Assembly: GCF_030730945.1 (NCBI RefSeq)
Contig: NZ_JAVAMS010000001.1
Coordinates: forward strand, 496,001-560,000
Direction: 5' to 3'
Source of the DNA: Aurantiacibacter poecillastricola
Lineage (GTDB): Bacteria > Pseudomonadota > Alphaproteobacteria > Sphingomonadales > Sphingomonadaceae
Length of the DNA stretch: 64,000 nucleotides
Positions 1 through 8,809 of this stretch are shown in pieces; the first letter of the stretch is position 1, and each line of letters opens with the position of its first letter. Position numbers and translations under genes: made by a program. Under the pieces are notes generated by a model. It was not told the origin of the DNA and searched no databases. It saw only the letters and a program-made list of their open reading frames with translations.

Positions 1-1
1 C

Positions 2-382
2 CGCCCGGTCGTCTCCAGCCACGGCGGCGTGCAGGCGACCTGCCCGGTCAACCGCAACCTCACCGATGCCGAGATCCGCGGCGTGGCGCGCACCGGCGGC
101 GTCATCGGCATCGGCTACTGGCCGGGCGCGGTGTGCGACACCTCGCCCGCCGCCATTGTTGCCGCCATGCGCCATGTGCGCGACCTCGTCGGCGTGGAGC
201 ATGTCGCGCTCGGCAGCGATTTCGACGGCTCCGTCACCATGCGCTTCGACACCTCGCAACTGGTGGGGGTGACGCAGGGCCTGCTCGAGGACGGATGGAG
301 CGTGGAGGAAATCCGCGCGGCGATGGGCGGCAATGCCCTTCGCGTGCTGGAGAACGGGCTGGAACCGGGAGCGCCCGCATGA
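2..382 (+). CDS. Membrane dipeptidase (peptidase M19), C-terminal part
   Basis: The last 126 residues of a zinc dipeptidase of the renal-dipeptidase family, which cleaves dipeptides; the start lies outside the window. The visible part has the family's late active-site region: a PVVSSHGG segment, a CPVNRNLTD stretch (in the family this region holds the arginine after the metal-binding His), then the GSDFDG signature and a C-terminal GGNALRVLE helix. Its stop overlaps the ribF start as ATGA, so the two are probably co-transcribed. The family call is solid; substrate and localisation cannot be judged without the N-terminus. Confidence 0.88.
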   Translation, partial: RPVVSSHGGVQATCPVNRNLTDAEIRGVARTGGVIGIGYWPGAVCDTSPAAIVAAMRHVRDLVGVEHVALGSDFDGSVTMRFDTSQLVGVTQGLLEDGWSVEEIRAAMGGNALRVLENGLEPGAPA

Positions 383-1323
383 CCCGCCTCTCTCACCGCG
401 ATCCCATGCCGACGGCCTTGCGCGGCGCGATCATCGCGCTCGGCAATTTCGACGGTTTTCACCTTGGCCACCAGCATGTCGTACGCGCGGCGGTGGAGTG
501 GGCGCGCGAGGAAGGCCGGCCAGCCATCGTCGCCACGTTCGATCCGCACCCGGTCCGCCACTTCGCGCCGCATGTGCCGCCTTTCCGCCTCACCAGTCTC
601 GCCCAGCGCGAGGAGCTGTTCGAGGAGGCGGGCGCGGCGGCCATGCTGGTGTTCGATTTCGGAAACGAGCTGGCCGCAACACCCGCCGAGAGCTTCGTGC
701 GCGACCTCCTTGCCGAGCGCCTCTGCGCCTCGGGCGTGGTGACGGGGGAGGACTTCACATTCGGCAAGGATCGGGGCGGCAATGTCGGCCTGCTGCGCGA
801 GGTCGGCGCGTCCTGCGGCATTACCGCGCGCGCCATCGGTCCGGTGGGCGACGCGGTCGACCTGAAGGGCCAGACCATCTCCTCCAGTCGCATCCGCGAC
901 GCGCTGAAGGCAGGCGAATGCGAGGCCGCCGCGCGCCTGCTCACCCGTCCCTTCACGGTCCGCGGCACGGTAATCCACGGCGACAAGCGCGGGCGCGAGC
1001 TGGGCTATCCCACTGCAAATATCGACATGGGCAGCTATATCCGTCCGCGCTTCGGCATCTATGCGGTGACGGGCCGCGTGCTCGCCACCGGGCAGGAGCT
1101 GCAGGGCGCGGCGAATCTGGGCGTGCGGCCCAGCTTCGATCCACCCAAGGAGCTGCTCGAGCCGTACTTCTTCGATTTCGAAGGCGATCTCTACGGGCAG
1201 GAACTGGACGTCGCCTTCCACCATTTCCTGCGTCCCGAAGCGAGGTTCGATAGTCTCGATGAGCTGAAAGCGCAGATGGCAAAGGACTGCGACGAAGCCC
1301 GGCGCCTGCTGGCCGAGCGGTAA
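379..1323 (+). CDS. ribF: Bifunctional riboflavin kinase / FAD synthetase
   Basis: Makes FMN from riboflavin and then FAD from FMN plus ATP in the cytoplasm. The 314 residues match the usual bifunctional length of about 310. The N-terminal adenylyltransferase domain has GNFDGFHLGH at residues 22-31. The C-terminal kinase domain has the GRELGYPTANI signature near residues 205-216 and ANLGVRPSF near 245. The ATG at 379 overlaps the upstream stop by 4 nt; a longer open frame to 133 exists but is not needed. ribF directly before ileS and lspA is a common proteobacterial arrangement. Confidence 0.95.
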   Translation: MTRLSHRDPMPTALRGAIIALGNFDGFHLGHQHVVRAAVEWAREEGRPAIVATFDPHPVRHFAPHVPPFRLTSLAQREELFEEAGAAAMLVFDFGNELAATPAESFVRDLLAERLCASGVVTGEDFTFGKDRGGNVGLLREVGASCGITARAIGPVGDAVDLKGQTISSSRIRDALKAGECEAAARLLTRPFTVRGTVIHGDKRGRELGYPTANIDMGSYIRPRFGIYAVTGRVLATGQELQGAANLGVRPSFDPPKELLEPYFFDFEGDLYGQELDVAFHHFLRPEARFDSLDELKAQMAKDCDEARRLLAER

Positions 1324-1338
1324 CATGGAACACCAACA

Positions 1339-1360
1339 GGGCGGTTTAGAGAAACCGTCC
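1339..1360 (+). terminator. Hairpin after ribF
   Basis: A 9-bp stem, GGGCGGTTT pairing with AAACCGTCC (one G-T wobble) around the loop AGAG, begins 15 nt after the ribF stop. The downstream T tract is weak, so it may be an imperfect or Rho-assisted terminator. The remaining 200 bases before ileS show no gene; ileS therefore probably has its own promoter, which I could not place. Confidence 0.4.
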
Positions 1361-1569
1361 TTCGGGTATTTATCCTTCGAATTCAATGCTTTGCATGGAT
1401 CCGTGGCTGTTGGACATGTAACCTTCCGTTTTCGGCGCCATATCGGGTTCGGACAAGAGATCATGCCCGTCCGCTAATCGCGCGCACGGCATGTAGGACA
1501 GGAAGCCTGCCGGACGGGTCGCAAAGGAAATTGCCCAATGGCCTCGCCACCGCTAAGGCCCGCCGCGCA

Positions 1570-4473
1570 ATGAGCGAGAAACGCGATTACCGAGACACGG
1601 TCTTCCTGCCCAAGACCGATTTTCCCATGAAGGCCGGGCTCCCGCAGAAGGAGCCGGGTATCCTTGCGCGCTGGGAAGAGGACGGCCTCTACCGGCAGTT
1701 GCGCGAAGCGCGCGCCGGGCGCGAGAAATTCATCCTCCACGATGGCCCGCCCTATGCGAACGGCAATATCCATATCGGCCACGCGCTGAACAAGGTGCTG
1801 AAGGACGCGGTGGTCCGCACGCAGACGCTGCTGGGCAAGGATGCGCCCTACGTTCCGGGTTGGGACTGCCACGGCCTGCCGATCGAGTGGAAGATCGAGG
1901 AAGCCTACCGCAAGAAAAAGAAGAACAAGGACGAGGTTCCGCCCGCAGAGTTCCGCCAGGAATGCCGCGAATACGCCGCCGAATGGGTGGCGGTGCAGGC
2001 CGCGCAGTTCAAGCGGCTGGGCGTGATGGGCGAATGGGACAAGCCCTACCTCACCATGGCGCCCGAGGCCGAGGCGGGCATCGTCGCCGAACTGCTGAAG
2101 TTCGCCGAAAACGACATGCTCTATCGCGGCGCGAAGCCGGTGATGTGGAGCCCGGTCGAAAAGACCGCGCTGGCCGAGGCCGAGGTCGAGTACGAGGACA
2201 TCGTCTCGACGCAGATCGACGTGGCGTTCGAGATTGTCGAAAGCCCCATCGAGGAACTGGTCGGCGCACACGCGGTGATCTGGACGACGACGCCGTGGAC
2301 GATCCCGGTGAACCAGGCTTTGGCTTTTGGGCCTGATGTTGAGTACACGCTCTTCATGCAGTCCGACGGCCCGTTGGGAAGCTGCTCATTCTTGATTGCC
2401 ACCGAGCTGCTGGAAGAGTTCAAGAATCGGACGGGCCTTGGATTTGAGCAGAGCAACTTCAATCCGCGCACTTCGCAGTACAAAGGCTCCGACCTTGCCG
2501 GAACCAAGGTTCGCCACCCGATGCACCACCTCGGCGGGTTCTTTGCCGAGCCGCGACCTATGCTGGCAGGCGACTTCGTCACCACCGATGCGGGCACGGG
2601 TATCGTCCACATGGCGCCCGACCATGGCGAGGACGACTTCGACCTGTGCAAGGCCAACGGCATTACGCCGAAATTCGTGGTCGACGACGATGGACGCTAT
2701 CGTGAGGACTGGGGCTGGCTGCCGCGCACCGACGAGCGCAATGCCTCGGTCATCAATCCCAAATTCAACGCGCCCGACGGGCCGATCTGTTCGGACCTGC
2801 GCGAAGCAGGCGCACTGCTGAGCGCATCCGCAGACTATCAACACTCTTATCCACATAGCTGGCGCTCGAAAGCCAAGGTGATCTTCCGCTGCACGCCGCA
2901 GTGGTTCGTGCCGATGGACAAGCCGCTGGGCACGTTCGACTATCCCGTCGCCGATGCAGGCCCGCTGGGCGGCGCAGTGGCGCTGGGCACGCAGGGCGAC
3001 AACACCGCCACCTTGCGCGAAACGGCGATGTCTGCAATTGAGCACACCCGGTTCGTTCCTGCCAAGGGTAAGAACCGTATCGGTTCGATGGTGGAGGGTC
3101 GCCCCGACTGGGTGCTCTCCCGCCAGCGCGCATGGGGCGTGCCGATCACGCTGTTCGTGCACCGCGAGAGCGGGGAATACCTCGTCGACCGCGCCGTGAA
3201 CCAGCGCATCATCGAGGCGATCCGCCAGGACAGCGTCGATGCCTGGAACGCGGACAACGCCGCCCAGCTTCTCGGTCCTGACTACAAGGTCGAGGACTAC
3301 GAGATGGTCACCGACATTCTCGACGTGTGGTTCGATTCGGGCTCCACCCACGCCTTCGTGCTCGAAAGCGACAACTGGCCCGACCTGCAAAGCCCGGCCG
3401 ACCTCTACCTCGAAGGCAGTGACCAGCATCGCGGCTGGTTCCAGTCCTCCCTGCTCGAATCCTGCGCCACCCGTGGCCGCGCGCCCTACAAGCAGGTGCT
3501 GACCCACGGCTTCACCATGGCCGCCGACGGGCGCAAGATGTCGAAAAGCCTCGGCAACACCATCGATCCGCTGAAGGTGATGGAGGAATACGGCGCCGAC
3601 ATCATCCGCCTTTGGGCGCTATCGGTCGATTATACCGAGGACCACCGGATCGGCCCGGAAATCCTTAAGGGCGTCGCCGACCAGTATCGCCGCCTGCGCA
3701 ATACCTTCCGCTATTTGCTGGGTGCGCTGAAGGACTTCGATGAGGATGGCGACGGCGATTTCCCCGAGGTATCCGACTATCCGGAACTGGAGCGCTATGT
3801 CCTCACCCTGTTGAGCGACCTCGATGCGCGCCTGCGGAAGGCTATCGGCGACTACGATTTCGACGCCTACACGCGTGCACTCGTGGATTTCTGCAACGAG
3901 GACCTTTCGGCCTTCTTCTTCGATATCCGCAAGGACAGCCTCTATTGCGACGCCCCGTCCGACACGCGGCGGCAGTCCTATCGCGGCACGCTGGAGCTGC
4001 TGTTCCACGCGCTGGTGCGCTACGCCGCGCCGGTGCTGGTCTTCACCACCGAGGAAGTGTGGCAGACGCGCTTCCCCGATGCTGGAAGCGTCCACCTGCT
4101 CGAATGGCCGAAGATCAACCTCGCCGACGAACACCGCGTCGATACCGCCAGGTGGGCCCACCTGCGCAAGCTGCGTGAGCGGGTGACCGAGGCGATCGAG
4201 CCGCTGCGCCGTGAGAAGACGATCCGCTCCGGCCTCGAAGCCGAAGTGACAGTGCCCGCCAGCGCCGTGCCCGAAGGCTTTACGACCGACGACCTCGCCA
4301 CGCTGTTCATCACCGGCACAGTGACGCTGGACGATGGTGACGAGGTGCGCGTCGCCAAGTCCGACGATGCCAAGTGCGGCCGCTGCTGGCGGCTCCTCCC
4401 CGAAGTCCCCGAGGACGGGGATCTGTGCAACAGGTGCGAACGGGTGGTCGAACAGATGGACGGTGTATCGTGA
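1570..4473 (+). CDS. ileS: Isoleucyl-tRNA synthetase
   Basis: Charges tRNA-Ile with isoleucine. At 967 residues it has class I signatures HIGH (68-71) and KMSKS (656-660), a CP1 editing domain between them, and a C-terminal zinc ribbon with CGRCW (from C936) and CNRC (C953/C956). The ATG at 1570 is preferred because MSEKRDYRDTVFLPKTDFPMK looks like a normal family N-terminus; an in-frame TTG at 1531 would add 13 residues. The stop overlaps the lspA GTG start. Part of the CP1 region (about 2320-2520) uses codons unlike the rest; see findings. Confidence 0.96.
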   Translation: MSEKRDYRDTVFLPKTDFPMKAGLPQKEPGILARWEEDGLYRQLREARAGREKFILHDGPPYANGNIHIGHALNKVLKDAVVRTQTLLGKDAPYVPGWDCHGLPIEWKIEEAYRKKKKNKDEVPPAEFRQECREYAAEWVAVQAAQFKRLGVMGEWDKPYLTMAPEAEAGIVAELLKFAENDMLYRGAKPVMWSPVEKTALAEAEVEYEDIVSTQIDVAFEIVESPIEELVGAHAVIWTTTPWTIPVNQALAFGPDVEYTLFMQSDGPLGSCSFLIATELLEEFKNRTGLGFEQSNFNPRTSQYKGSDLAGTKVRHPMHHLGGFFAEPRPMLAGDFVTTDAGTGIVHMAPDHGEDDFDLCKANGITPKFVVDDDGRYREDWGWLPRTDERNASVINPKFNAPDGPICSDLREAGALLSASADYQHSYPHSWRSKAKVIFRCTPQWFVPMDKPLGTFDYPVADAGPLGGAVALGTQGDNTATLRETAMSAIEHTRFVPAKGKNRIGSMVEGRPDWVLSRQRAWGVPITLFVHRESGEYLVDRAVNQRIIEAIRQDSVDAWNADNAAQLLGPDYKVEDYEMVTDILDVWFDSGSTHAFVLESDNWPDLQSPADLYLEGSDQHRGWFQSSLLESCATRGRAPYKQVLTHGFTMAADGRKMSKSLGNTIDPLKVMEEYGADIIRLWALSVDYTEDHRIGPEILKGVADQYRRLRNTFRYLLGALKDFDEDGDGDFPEVSDYPELERYVLTLLSDLDARLRKAIGDYDFDAYTRALVDFCNEDLSAFFFDIRKDSLYCDAPSDTRRQSYRGTLELLFHALVRYAAPVLVFTTEEVWQTRFPDAGSVHLLEWPKINLADEHRVDTARWAHLRKLRERVTEAIEPLRREKTIRSGLEAEVTVPASAVPEGFTTDDLATLFITGTVTLDDGDEVRVAKSDDAKCGRCWRLLPEVPEDGDLCNRCERVVEQMDGVS

Positions 4474-4988
4474 GCAGGGTTGCCAAGTTCCGGCTTTACG
4501 GCGTGCTGTTGGCGCTGGCGATCTTCGCCATCGATCAGTGGGTGAAGAATTTCGTGGTGGAAGACCTCGGCCTCACCCGCGTGGGCGATCATTATCCGCT
4601 ACTGCCCTTCTTCGATTTCACCCGCACCAACAATTACGGCGTGTCGCTCGGCATGTTCGAGGCGACCAGCCTGGAAATGCGCTGGGGCCTCGTGCTGGGC
4701 ACGGCGATCATCGCGGTGGTCGTGTTCGTATGGATGCTGCGCGAAAAGCTGCTGGGCGAGATCCTGGCGCTCGGGCTGGTGCTAGGGGGCGCGATGGGCA
4801 ATATTCGCGACCGCTATCTCTACGGCTATGTCATCGACTATGCCGACCTGCATATCGGCGAATTCCGCCCCTTCCTGATCTTCAACGTCGCCGATGCGGC
4901 GATCACCATCGGGGTCGTGATTATCCTTGCCCGCGCCTTGTTCATGCGTGAGAAACCGGGCAATGAGCAGGACACCGCTACCGAATAG
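4470..4988 (+). CDS. lspA: Lipoprotein signal peptidase (signal peptidase II)
   Basis: Inner-membrane aspartyl protease that removes signal peptides from diacylglyceryl-modified prolipoproteins. The 172 residues contain four hydrophobic segments, the TRTNNYGVS loop, GNIRDR with the following GYVID, and FNVAD. The catalytic pair is inferred as D123 and D142, 19 residues apart as in characterised LspA. The GTG at 4470 overlaps the ileS stop (GTGA), so translation is probably coupled. A substrate candidate, the DUF3035 lipoprotein, follows directly. Confidence 0.94.
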   Translation: MSRVAKFRLYGVLLALAIFAIDQWVKNFVVEDLGLTRVGDHYPLLPFFDFTRTNNYGVSLGMFEATSLEMRWGLVLGTAIIAVVVFVWMLREKLLGEILALGLVLGGAMGNIRDRYLYGYVIDYADLHIGEFRPFLIFNVADAAITIGVVIILARALFMREKPGNEQDTATE

Positions 4989-5028
4989 ACCGCAAGGGCG
5001 CGCGATGTGCCCGGAGAAGACGAGATTT

Positions 5029-5436
5029 ATGCGTAACACCATCCGTTCCATCATCGCCGGCTCCGCCGTGATCGGCCTCGCTGCCTGCGGCGGGATCAGC
5101 ATCGACCGCGAGCGGCCCGACGAGTTCGCCGTGCAGCGCCAGGCGCCGCTGGTGATCCCGCCCGATTTCCATCTCGTCCCGCCCGAACCCGGCGCCCCGC
5201 GCCCGGCCGAAGGCACCGCCTCGCAGCAGGCTCTCGAAGCGCTGTTCGGCGGCGAATCGCCGCGAAGCACAGTTGAGACGAGCGCGCTCGACCAGGCAGG
5301 CGAGGCCGCACCGGGGATTCGCTCCTCGATCGGCGATGCCGACACATTCACGGTCGACAAGGGTGCCGCCACCCGCACGATCATCGCCGCTCCCGAAGGC
5401 GACGGACAGGCAGCGCGGGCCGTAATTCCGGGCTGA
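5029..5436 (+). CDS. DUF3035-family lipoprotein
   Basis: A 135-residue secreted protein with a lipoprotein signal ending LAAC (Cys at residue 19), followed by a proline-rich stretch (RPDEFAVQRQAPLVIPPDF). This matches DUF3035, a short alphaproteobacterial outer-membrane-associated lipoprotein family; a link to the BAM complex has been proposed, but nothing here tests that. The ATG at 5029 is chosen because it places the signal peptide correctly and has a GGAGAAG upstream; the longer open frame from 4927 runs through lspA. Its stop codon sits in the loop of a terminator hairpin. Confidence 0.82.
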   Translation: MRNTIRSIIAGSAVIGLAACGGISIDRERPDEFAVQRQAPLVIPPDFHLVPPEPGAPRPAEGTASQQALEALFGGESPRSTVETSALDQAGEAAPGIRSSIGDADTFTVDKGAATRTIIAAPEGDGQAARAVIPG

Positions 5437-5456
5437 CGCCCGCAATTACTCTTTTT
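5422..5456 (+). terminator. Rho-independent terminator overlapping the DUF3035 stop
   Basis: Two 12-nt arms (5422-5433 and 5438-5449) pair with one C-C mismatch around the loop TGAC, followed by TCTTTTT. The loop contains the TGA stop of the upstream gene, so the left arm is coding sequence. It probably ends the ribF/ileS-lspA-DUF3035 transcription unit. Confidence 0.8.
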
Positions 5457-5587
5457 GTTTGGCGTCAAGCGCCGGCGTTCGCGTCCGCTCACTTGGCTTC
5501 CGCCCTACCGGGCGGCGCGCAATTCGCGCGCTGTCGGTCGCTAGTCGCGACCGAGACTTCCGCCATTATTCGATGATAGCTCTTGAA

Positions 5588-5700
5588 ACGGTCCGCGCCT
5601 AGCGGACCGCAAGGCCGCCCGCAGCGGGCGCAGCTATGCTGCGCGTCGAGCGAGGACGAAGCCGCGGAGGCGGCTTCGCAAACAAACAATTCCGCGGAAC
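5588..5700 (-). repeat. Hairpin-rich dispersed repeat, copy A
   Basis: A run of perfect inverted repeats: GGTCCGC/GCGGACC (5590-5608), GCCCGC/GCGGGC, GCGCAGC/GCTGCGC around TAT, and GAAGCCGC/GCGGCTTC. It shares GACCGCAAGGCCG, CCGCCCGCAGCG, GCGCGTC followed by AGCGAGGACG, and a terminal GCAAAcAAA with 34530-34626, and its first hairpin type with 31283-31311. It lies 3' of the minus-strand gene at 5722. The rest of the 5437-5721 gap holds only the terminator; small open frames here follow the repeat and are not called genes. Confidence 0.6.
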
Positions 5701-5721
5701 CTTGGTATTACCTCGCGGGCG

Positions 5722-7020
5722 CTAGTCATCCACCTTGCTCACAAGCAATTTATCGATCTTGCGCCCGTCCATGTCGACGATCTCGAAGCGCCAGCCCTGG
5801 TCGCTGAAATGCTCTCCCTCGGCTGGCAAGTGCTTGAGCACGAACAGCACGTAGCCCGCAGCGGTCGCGAATTCCTTGTTCTCGGCGAACTCGATGCCCA
5901 GACGCTCGGCCAGGGCATCGGCGGCGAGCGCGCCTGAGACGAGGTAGGAGCCGTCCTCCCGCTCCACGAACATCGGCGTGTCGCCTTCGTCCTGGTGGCT
6001 GGCGAAGTCGCCCGCGATGGCGGAGAGCAGGTCGGCGGTGGTCACGATGCCGTCGAGATGGCCGTATTCGTCATGCACCATGGCCATGCCGGTGCCCGAT
6101 TGCTGCAGCACACGCAGCGCGTCCATCACGTCGAGCTGGTCGGGCACGACTTCGCTCTTGCGCAGCAACTCCTCGAGCACGACCGGCTGGCCTGTCACCA
6201 GCTGGGCGAGCACCTCGCGCGCCTTTACGACGCCCAGCACCTTGTCCGGCGAGCCTTCCGCCACTGGCAGTAGCGAGTGCGGCGATTCGGCGATGGTCTC
6301 GCGGATCGCGGCGTCGTCAGCCCCGATATCGAGCCAGTCGATCTCGGTGCGCGGCGTCATGAGTTCGCGCACGGGACGATCCTGCAGGCGCATGATGCCT
6401 GAAAGGATAGCGTGCTCCTTCTCCTCGATAACGCCGCTGCGCGTGGCATCGGCGAGGATCATCTGCAGCTCTTCCGACGTCAGCCGGTGGTCGCCGGCAT
6501 TGCGCATGCCCAGCAGCGAGAGCAGCGCGCTGGAAGAGGCGTCAAGCAGCCATACGAAAGGTGCCGCGGCGCGGGCAAGCAACGCCATCGGCCGCGCCAT
6601 GACGATCGATATCGGCGTCGCTGCACGCAAGGCGAGCTGCTTGGGCACCAGTTCCCCCACGACCAGCGTAAAGAAGGTGGTGAGGACAATGACGATGGCG
6701 AAGCCGATATTGTAGGCGGTGTCCGCGTCGATGCCCAGCAGGGCGAGCCGTTCGCCCACCGGGCCGCCCAGCGCAGCGCCCGATACGGCACCTGAAACGA
6801 TGCCGATAAGGGTGATGCCGATCTGAACGGTGGAGAGGAACTTGCCCGGTTCCGCCGCCAGTCGCATGGCGACCTCGGCGCTCTTGCTGCCCTTGTCCGC
6901 TGCCATCTGCAGGCGCGCGGTGCGTGCGGAAACGATCGCCAGCTCCGACATGGCGAACACGCCATTGAGCACGATCAGGAAAGCGAGCGCGGCGAGGTAA
7001 TGCCAGGGAAACGGCTCCAT
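5722..7020 (-). CDS. CNNM/CorC-type membrane protein (hemolysin family)
   Basis: Inner-membrane protein of 432 residues with the TlyC/CorC layout: an N-terminal DUF21/CNNM transmembrane domain (hydrophobic segments near 6-25, 60-85, 95-120 and 130-150), a CBS pair at roughly 205-330 (including LMTPRTEIDWL), and a C-terminal CorC_HlyC domain from about 345. CNNM/CorC relatives function in magnesium or cobalt export or resistance; the hemolysin name is historical. It stands alone on this strand and repeat copy A follows its stop. Transport substrate is not determinable from sequence. Confidence 0.9.
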   Translation of the reverse strand: MEPFPWHYLAALAFLIVLNGVFAMSELAIVSARTARLQMAADKGSKSAEVAMRLAAEPGKFLSTVQIGITLIGIVSGAVSGAALGGPVGERLALLGIDADTAYNIGFAIVIVLTTFFTLVVGELVPKQLALRAATPISIVMARPMALLARAAAPFVWLLDASSSALLSLLGMRNAGDHRLTSEELQMILADATRSGVIEEKEHAILSGIMRLQDRPVRELMTPRTEIDWLDIGADDAAIRETIAESPHSLLPVAEGSPDKVLGVVKAREVLAQLVTGQPVVLEELLRKSEVVPDQLDVMDALRVLQQSGTGMAMVHDEYGHLDGIVTTADLLSAIAGDFASHQDEGDTPMFVEREDGSYLVSGALAADALAERLGIEFAENKEFATAAGYVLFVLKHLPAEGEHFSDQGWRFEIVDMDGRKIDKLLVSKVDD

Positions 7021-7153
7021 CAGGCCTGCCGCGCTAGCAGGTTTGGCGGCTCATGCAAAAGATAGAAAGCTCCGGTTCACGGAACGCGCCCGACAAAGCC
7101 GCGTTTAAGGCAGCAGATGGAGCGGGGGCGCAGGGGCGTCGCTGCTAAAGTAC

Positions 7154-7158
7154 GGAGG
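7154..7158 (+). promoter_or_regulatory. Shine-Dalgarno that fixes the OmpA-like start
   Basis: GGAGG abuts an ATG at 7159, too close for initiation, and is 9 nt from the ATG at 7168. Spacing therefore favours 7168. Confidence 0.6.
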
Positions 7159-7167
7159 ATGATTATA

Positions 7168-7851
7168 ATGAATATCAAGAAGTTGCTCATCTCCACCACG
7201 GCGGCGGTCGCACTGGTCGGCACGACCAGCGCCTGCGTCACCGATCCCAATACGGGCGAGCAATATGCCTCGCGCACCGCAATTGGCGGCATTGGCGGCG
7301 CCGGTCTCGGCTACCTGCTGGGCGGCCTGATTGGCGGCAAGACCGCCCGCATCGTGGGTGCGGGCATCGGCGCTGCGGCCGGCGGCTATGTCGGCTACCG
7401 GATGGATGAGCAGATCCGCGAGCTGGAAGAGGTCACCGCCGGCACTGGCGTGGACGTCAGCGAGACGCCGGAAGGCGACGGCATCCTGGTGAACTTCCCG
7501 GACGTCACCTTCGCGGTGGATTCCACGACGATCAGCCCGCAGATGCGCGACACGCTGGACGGCGTGGCGCAATCGATGGTCGATTATCCCAATTCGCTGA
7601 TCGACGTGATGGGCCACACCGATTCGACCGGCAGCGAGCAGTACAATCTCGACCTCTCGCGCCGCCGTGCCGAAACGGTTGCCAACTACCTCGTGTCGCG
7701 CGGTGTCTCGCGCGCACGCATCGAGACGATCGGCTATGGCGAGCAGTATCCCGTCGCCGACAACTCGACCGAGGCAGGCCGTTCGGAAAATCGCCGCGTG
7801 GAAATCCGTATTACCCCGATTACCGAAGAGGATGTCGATCGGGCGTATTGA
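7168..7851 (+). CDS. OmpA-family outer-membrane protein with glycine zipper
   Basis: A 227-residue envelope protein. An N-terminal signal ends near TTSAC (an imperfect lipobox, because the -3 residue is not Leu). A glycine-zipper stretch rich in GG/GA pairs spans roughly residues 35-70. The C-terminal OmpA-like peptidoglycan-binding domain (about 110-220) has VTFAVDS, GHTDSTGS, the LSRRRAETV helix and NRRVEI. It probably tethers the outer membrane to the cell wall. It is monocistronic and ends at a strong terminator 22 nt downstream. Confidence 0.9.
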   Translation: MNIKKLLISTTAAVALVGTTSACVTDPNTGEQYASRTAIGGIGGAGLGYLLGGLIGGKTARIVGAGIGAAAGGYVGYRMDEQIRELEEVTAGTGVDVSETPEGDGILVNFPDVTFAVDSTTISPQMRDTLDGVAQSMVDYPNSLIDVMGHTDSTGSEQYNLDLSRRRAETVANYLVSRGVSRARIETIGYGEQYPVADNSTEAGRSENRRVEIRITPITEEDVDRAY

Positions 7852-7872
7852 TAGGACAAAGGGTCGCAGACG

Positions 7873-7902
7873 AAAGGGCGCTCCGCTTGGGGCGCCCTTT
7901 TT
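7873..7902 (+). terminator. Terminator between convergent OmpA-like and CysQ-like genes
   Basis: The 9-bp arms AAAGGGCGC and GCGCCCTTT flank a 10-nt loop, and T residues follow on the plus strand. The A-rich left flank gives U residues on the opposite transcript, so it may act in both directions. Confidence 0.8.
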
Positions 7903-7912
7903 GTATCGGTAT

Positions 7913-8695
7913 TTACTTCCCCACCAGGCGCTTCGCCCGCTCGGCCAGCCGCTCCACTGCCGCCCCGTGAATACCCGGCGCACTAGCCAGCAGGCCGAAG
8001 GCGCGGGGGTCGCGCTTGTTGTAGGCAAGCGGCTGGCCGAAGGCGTCGGTAACGCGCGCACCAGCCTCACGGGCAATCAATGCCGCAGCGGCGATGTCCC
8101 ACTCGAAGCCCCAGCGCACTGTGGCGACGAGATCCGCCTCGTCATTGGCGACCATCGCCACGCGCAAGGCGATGGAGTTGGGCTGCTCGACCTTCGTCAG
8201 GTCGCGGTCTTCCTTCGGCAAATCGTGCACGGGAACGCGCGAGCCGGGGAAAGTCTTGCGCTCGCTCGCTTTCAGCCGCTCACCATTGCGCCACGCGCCC
8301 CTGCCTGCAACGCCGGACCACACCTCGCCCCGCGCGGGAGCGACCAGCACGCCCATCAGCGGGCGTCCGGCAGAGACCAGCGCGACCGAGACCGCCCAGC
8401 CCTTGCGCCCGCGAATATAGTCGCGCGTGCCGTCGATCGGATCGACCAGCCAGGTCAGTCCGCGATCGAGCCTGTCCGCGCTGTCGGCTGTCTCTTCGGA
8501 AAGCCAGCCCGCGGCTGGCAGCAGCGCGCCGAGCTCACGGCGCAGGAAGGCGTCCACTTCCAGGTCGGCCTCGCAGACCGGGCTGCCCGGAGATTTCTCC
8601 CAGCTTTCAAGGTCATGGCCATGGCCGGGCCACTTGCCCAGCGCCATATGTCCCGCCTCGCGGCAGATCTGTTCGAGTTTCATGCTGTCGATCAT
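7913..8695 (-). CDS. cysQ: Inositol-monophosphatase-family phosphatase, CysQ-like
   Basis: A magnesium-dependent phosphatase of 260 residues. The metal-binding signature WLVDPIDGT lies at 82-90, with EE of SEETAD upstream (about 67-68), and the second signature EWDIAAAALIAREAG near 193-207. The family includes 3'(2'),5'-bisphosphate nucleotidase, which recycles the by-product of sulfate assimilation, and inositol-1-phosphatases; the CysQ assignment is the best guess for this length and motif context. The start may be ATG 8695 or the internal Met 4 codons later. No sulfur gene is adjacent. Confidence 0.8.
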   Translation of the reverse strand: MIDSMKLEQICREAGHMALGKWPGHGHDLESWEKSPGSPVCEADLEVDAFLRRELGALLPAAGWLSEETADSADRLDRGLTWLVDPIDGTRDYIRGRKGWAVSVALVSAGRPLMGVLVAPARGEVWSGVAGRGAWRNGERLKASERKTFPGSRVPVHDLPKEDRDLTKVEQPNSIALRVAMVANDEADLVATVRWGFEWDIAAAALIAREAGARVTDAFGQPLAYNKRDPRAFGLLASAPGIHGAAVERLAERAKRLVGK

Positions 8696-8809
8696 GGATG
8701 CGCCGTCATTTGCTCACACAGGGAACCGATTGCAAGCGCCGCGCGATGATGCTTTAGCGCCCGCAACATCATTCCTCCCGACTCCACTTTCAGAAACGAA
8801 GGTCCGTCC

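Noticed and set aside
1531..1569. TTG start adding 13 residues to IleRS
   Set aside because: The ATG at 1570 gives the expected family N-terminus; the extension looks like leader sequence.
5489..5807. Small open frames in the 5437-5721 gap
   Set aside because: They follow the hairpin-rich repeat, have no ribosome site, and the translation reflects repeat composition.
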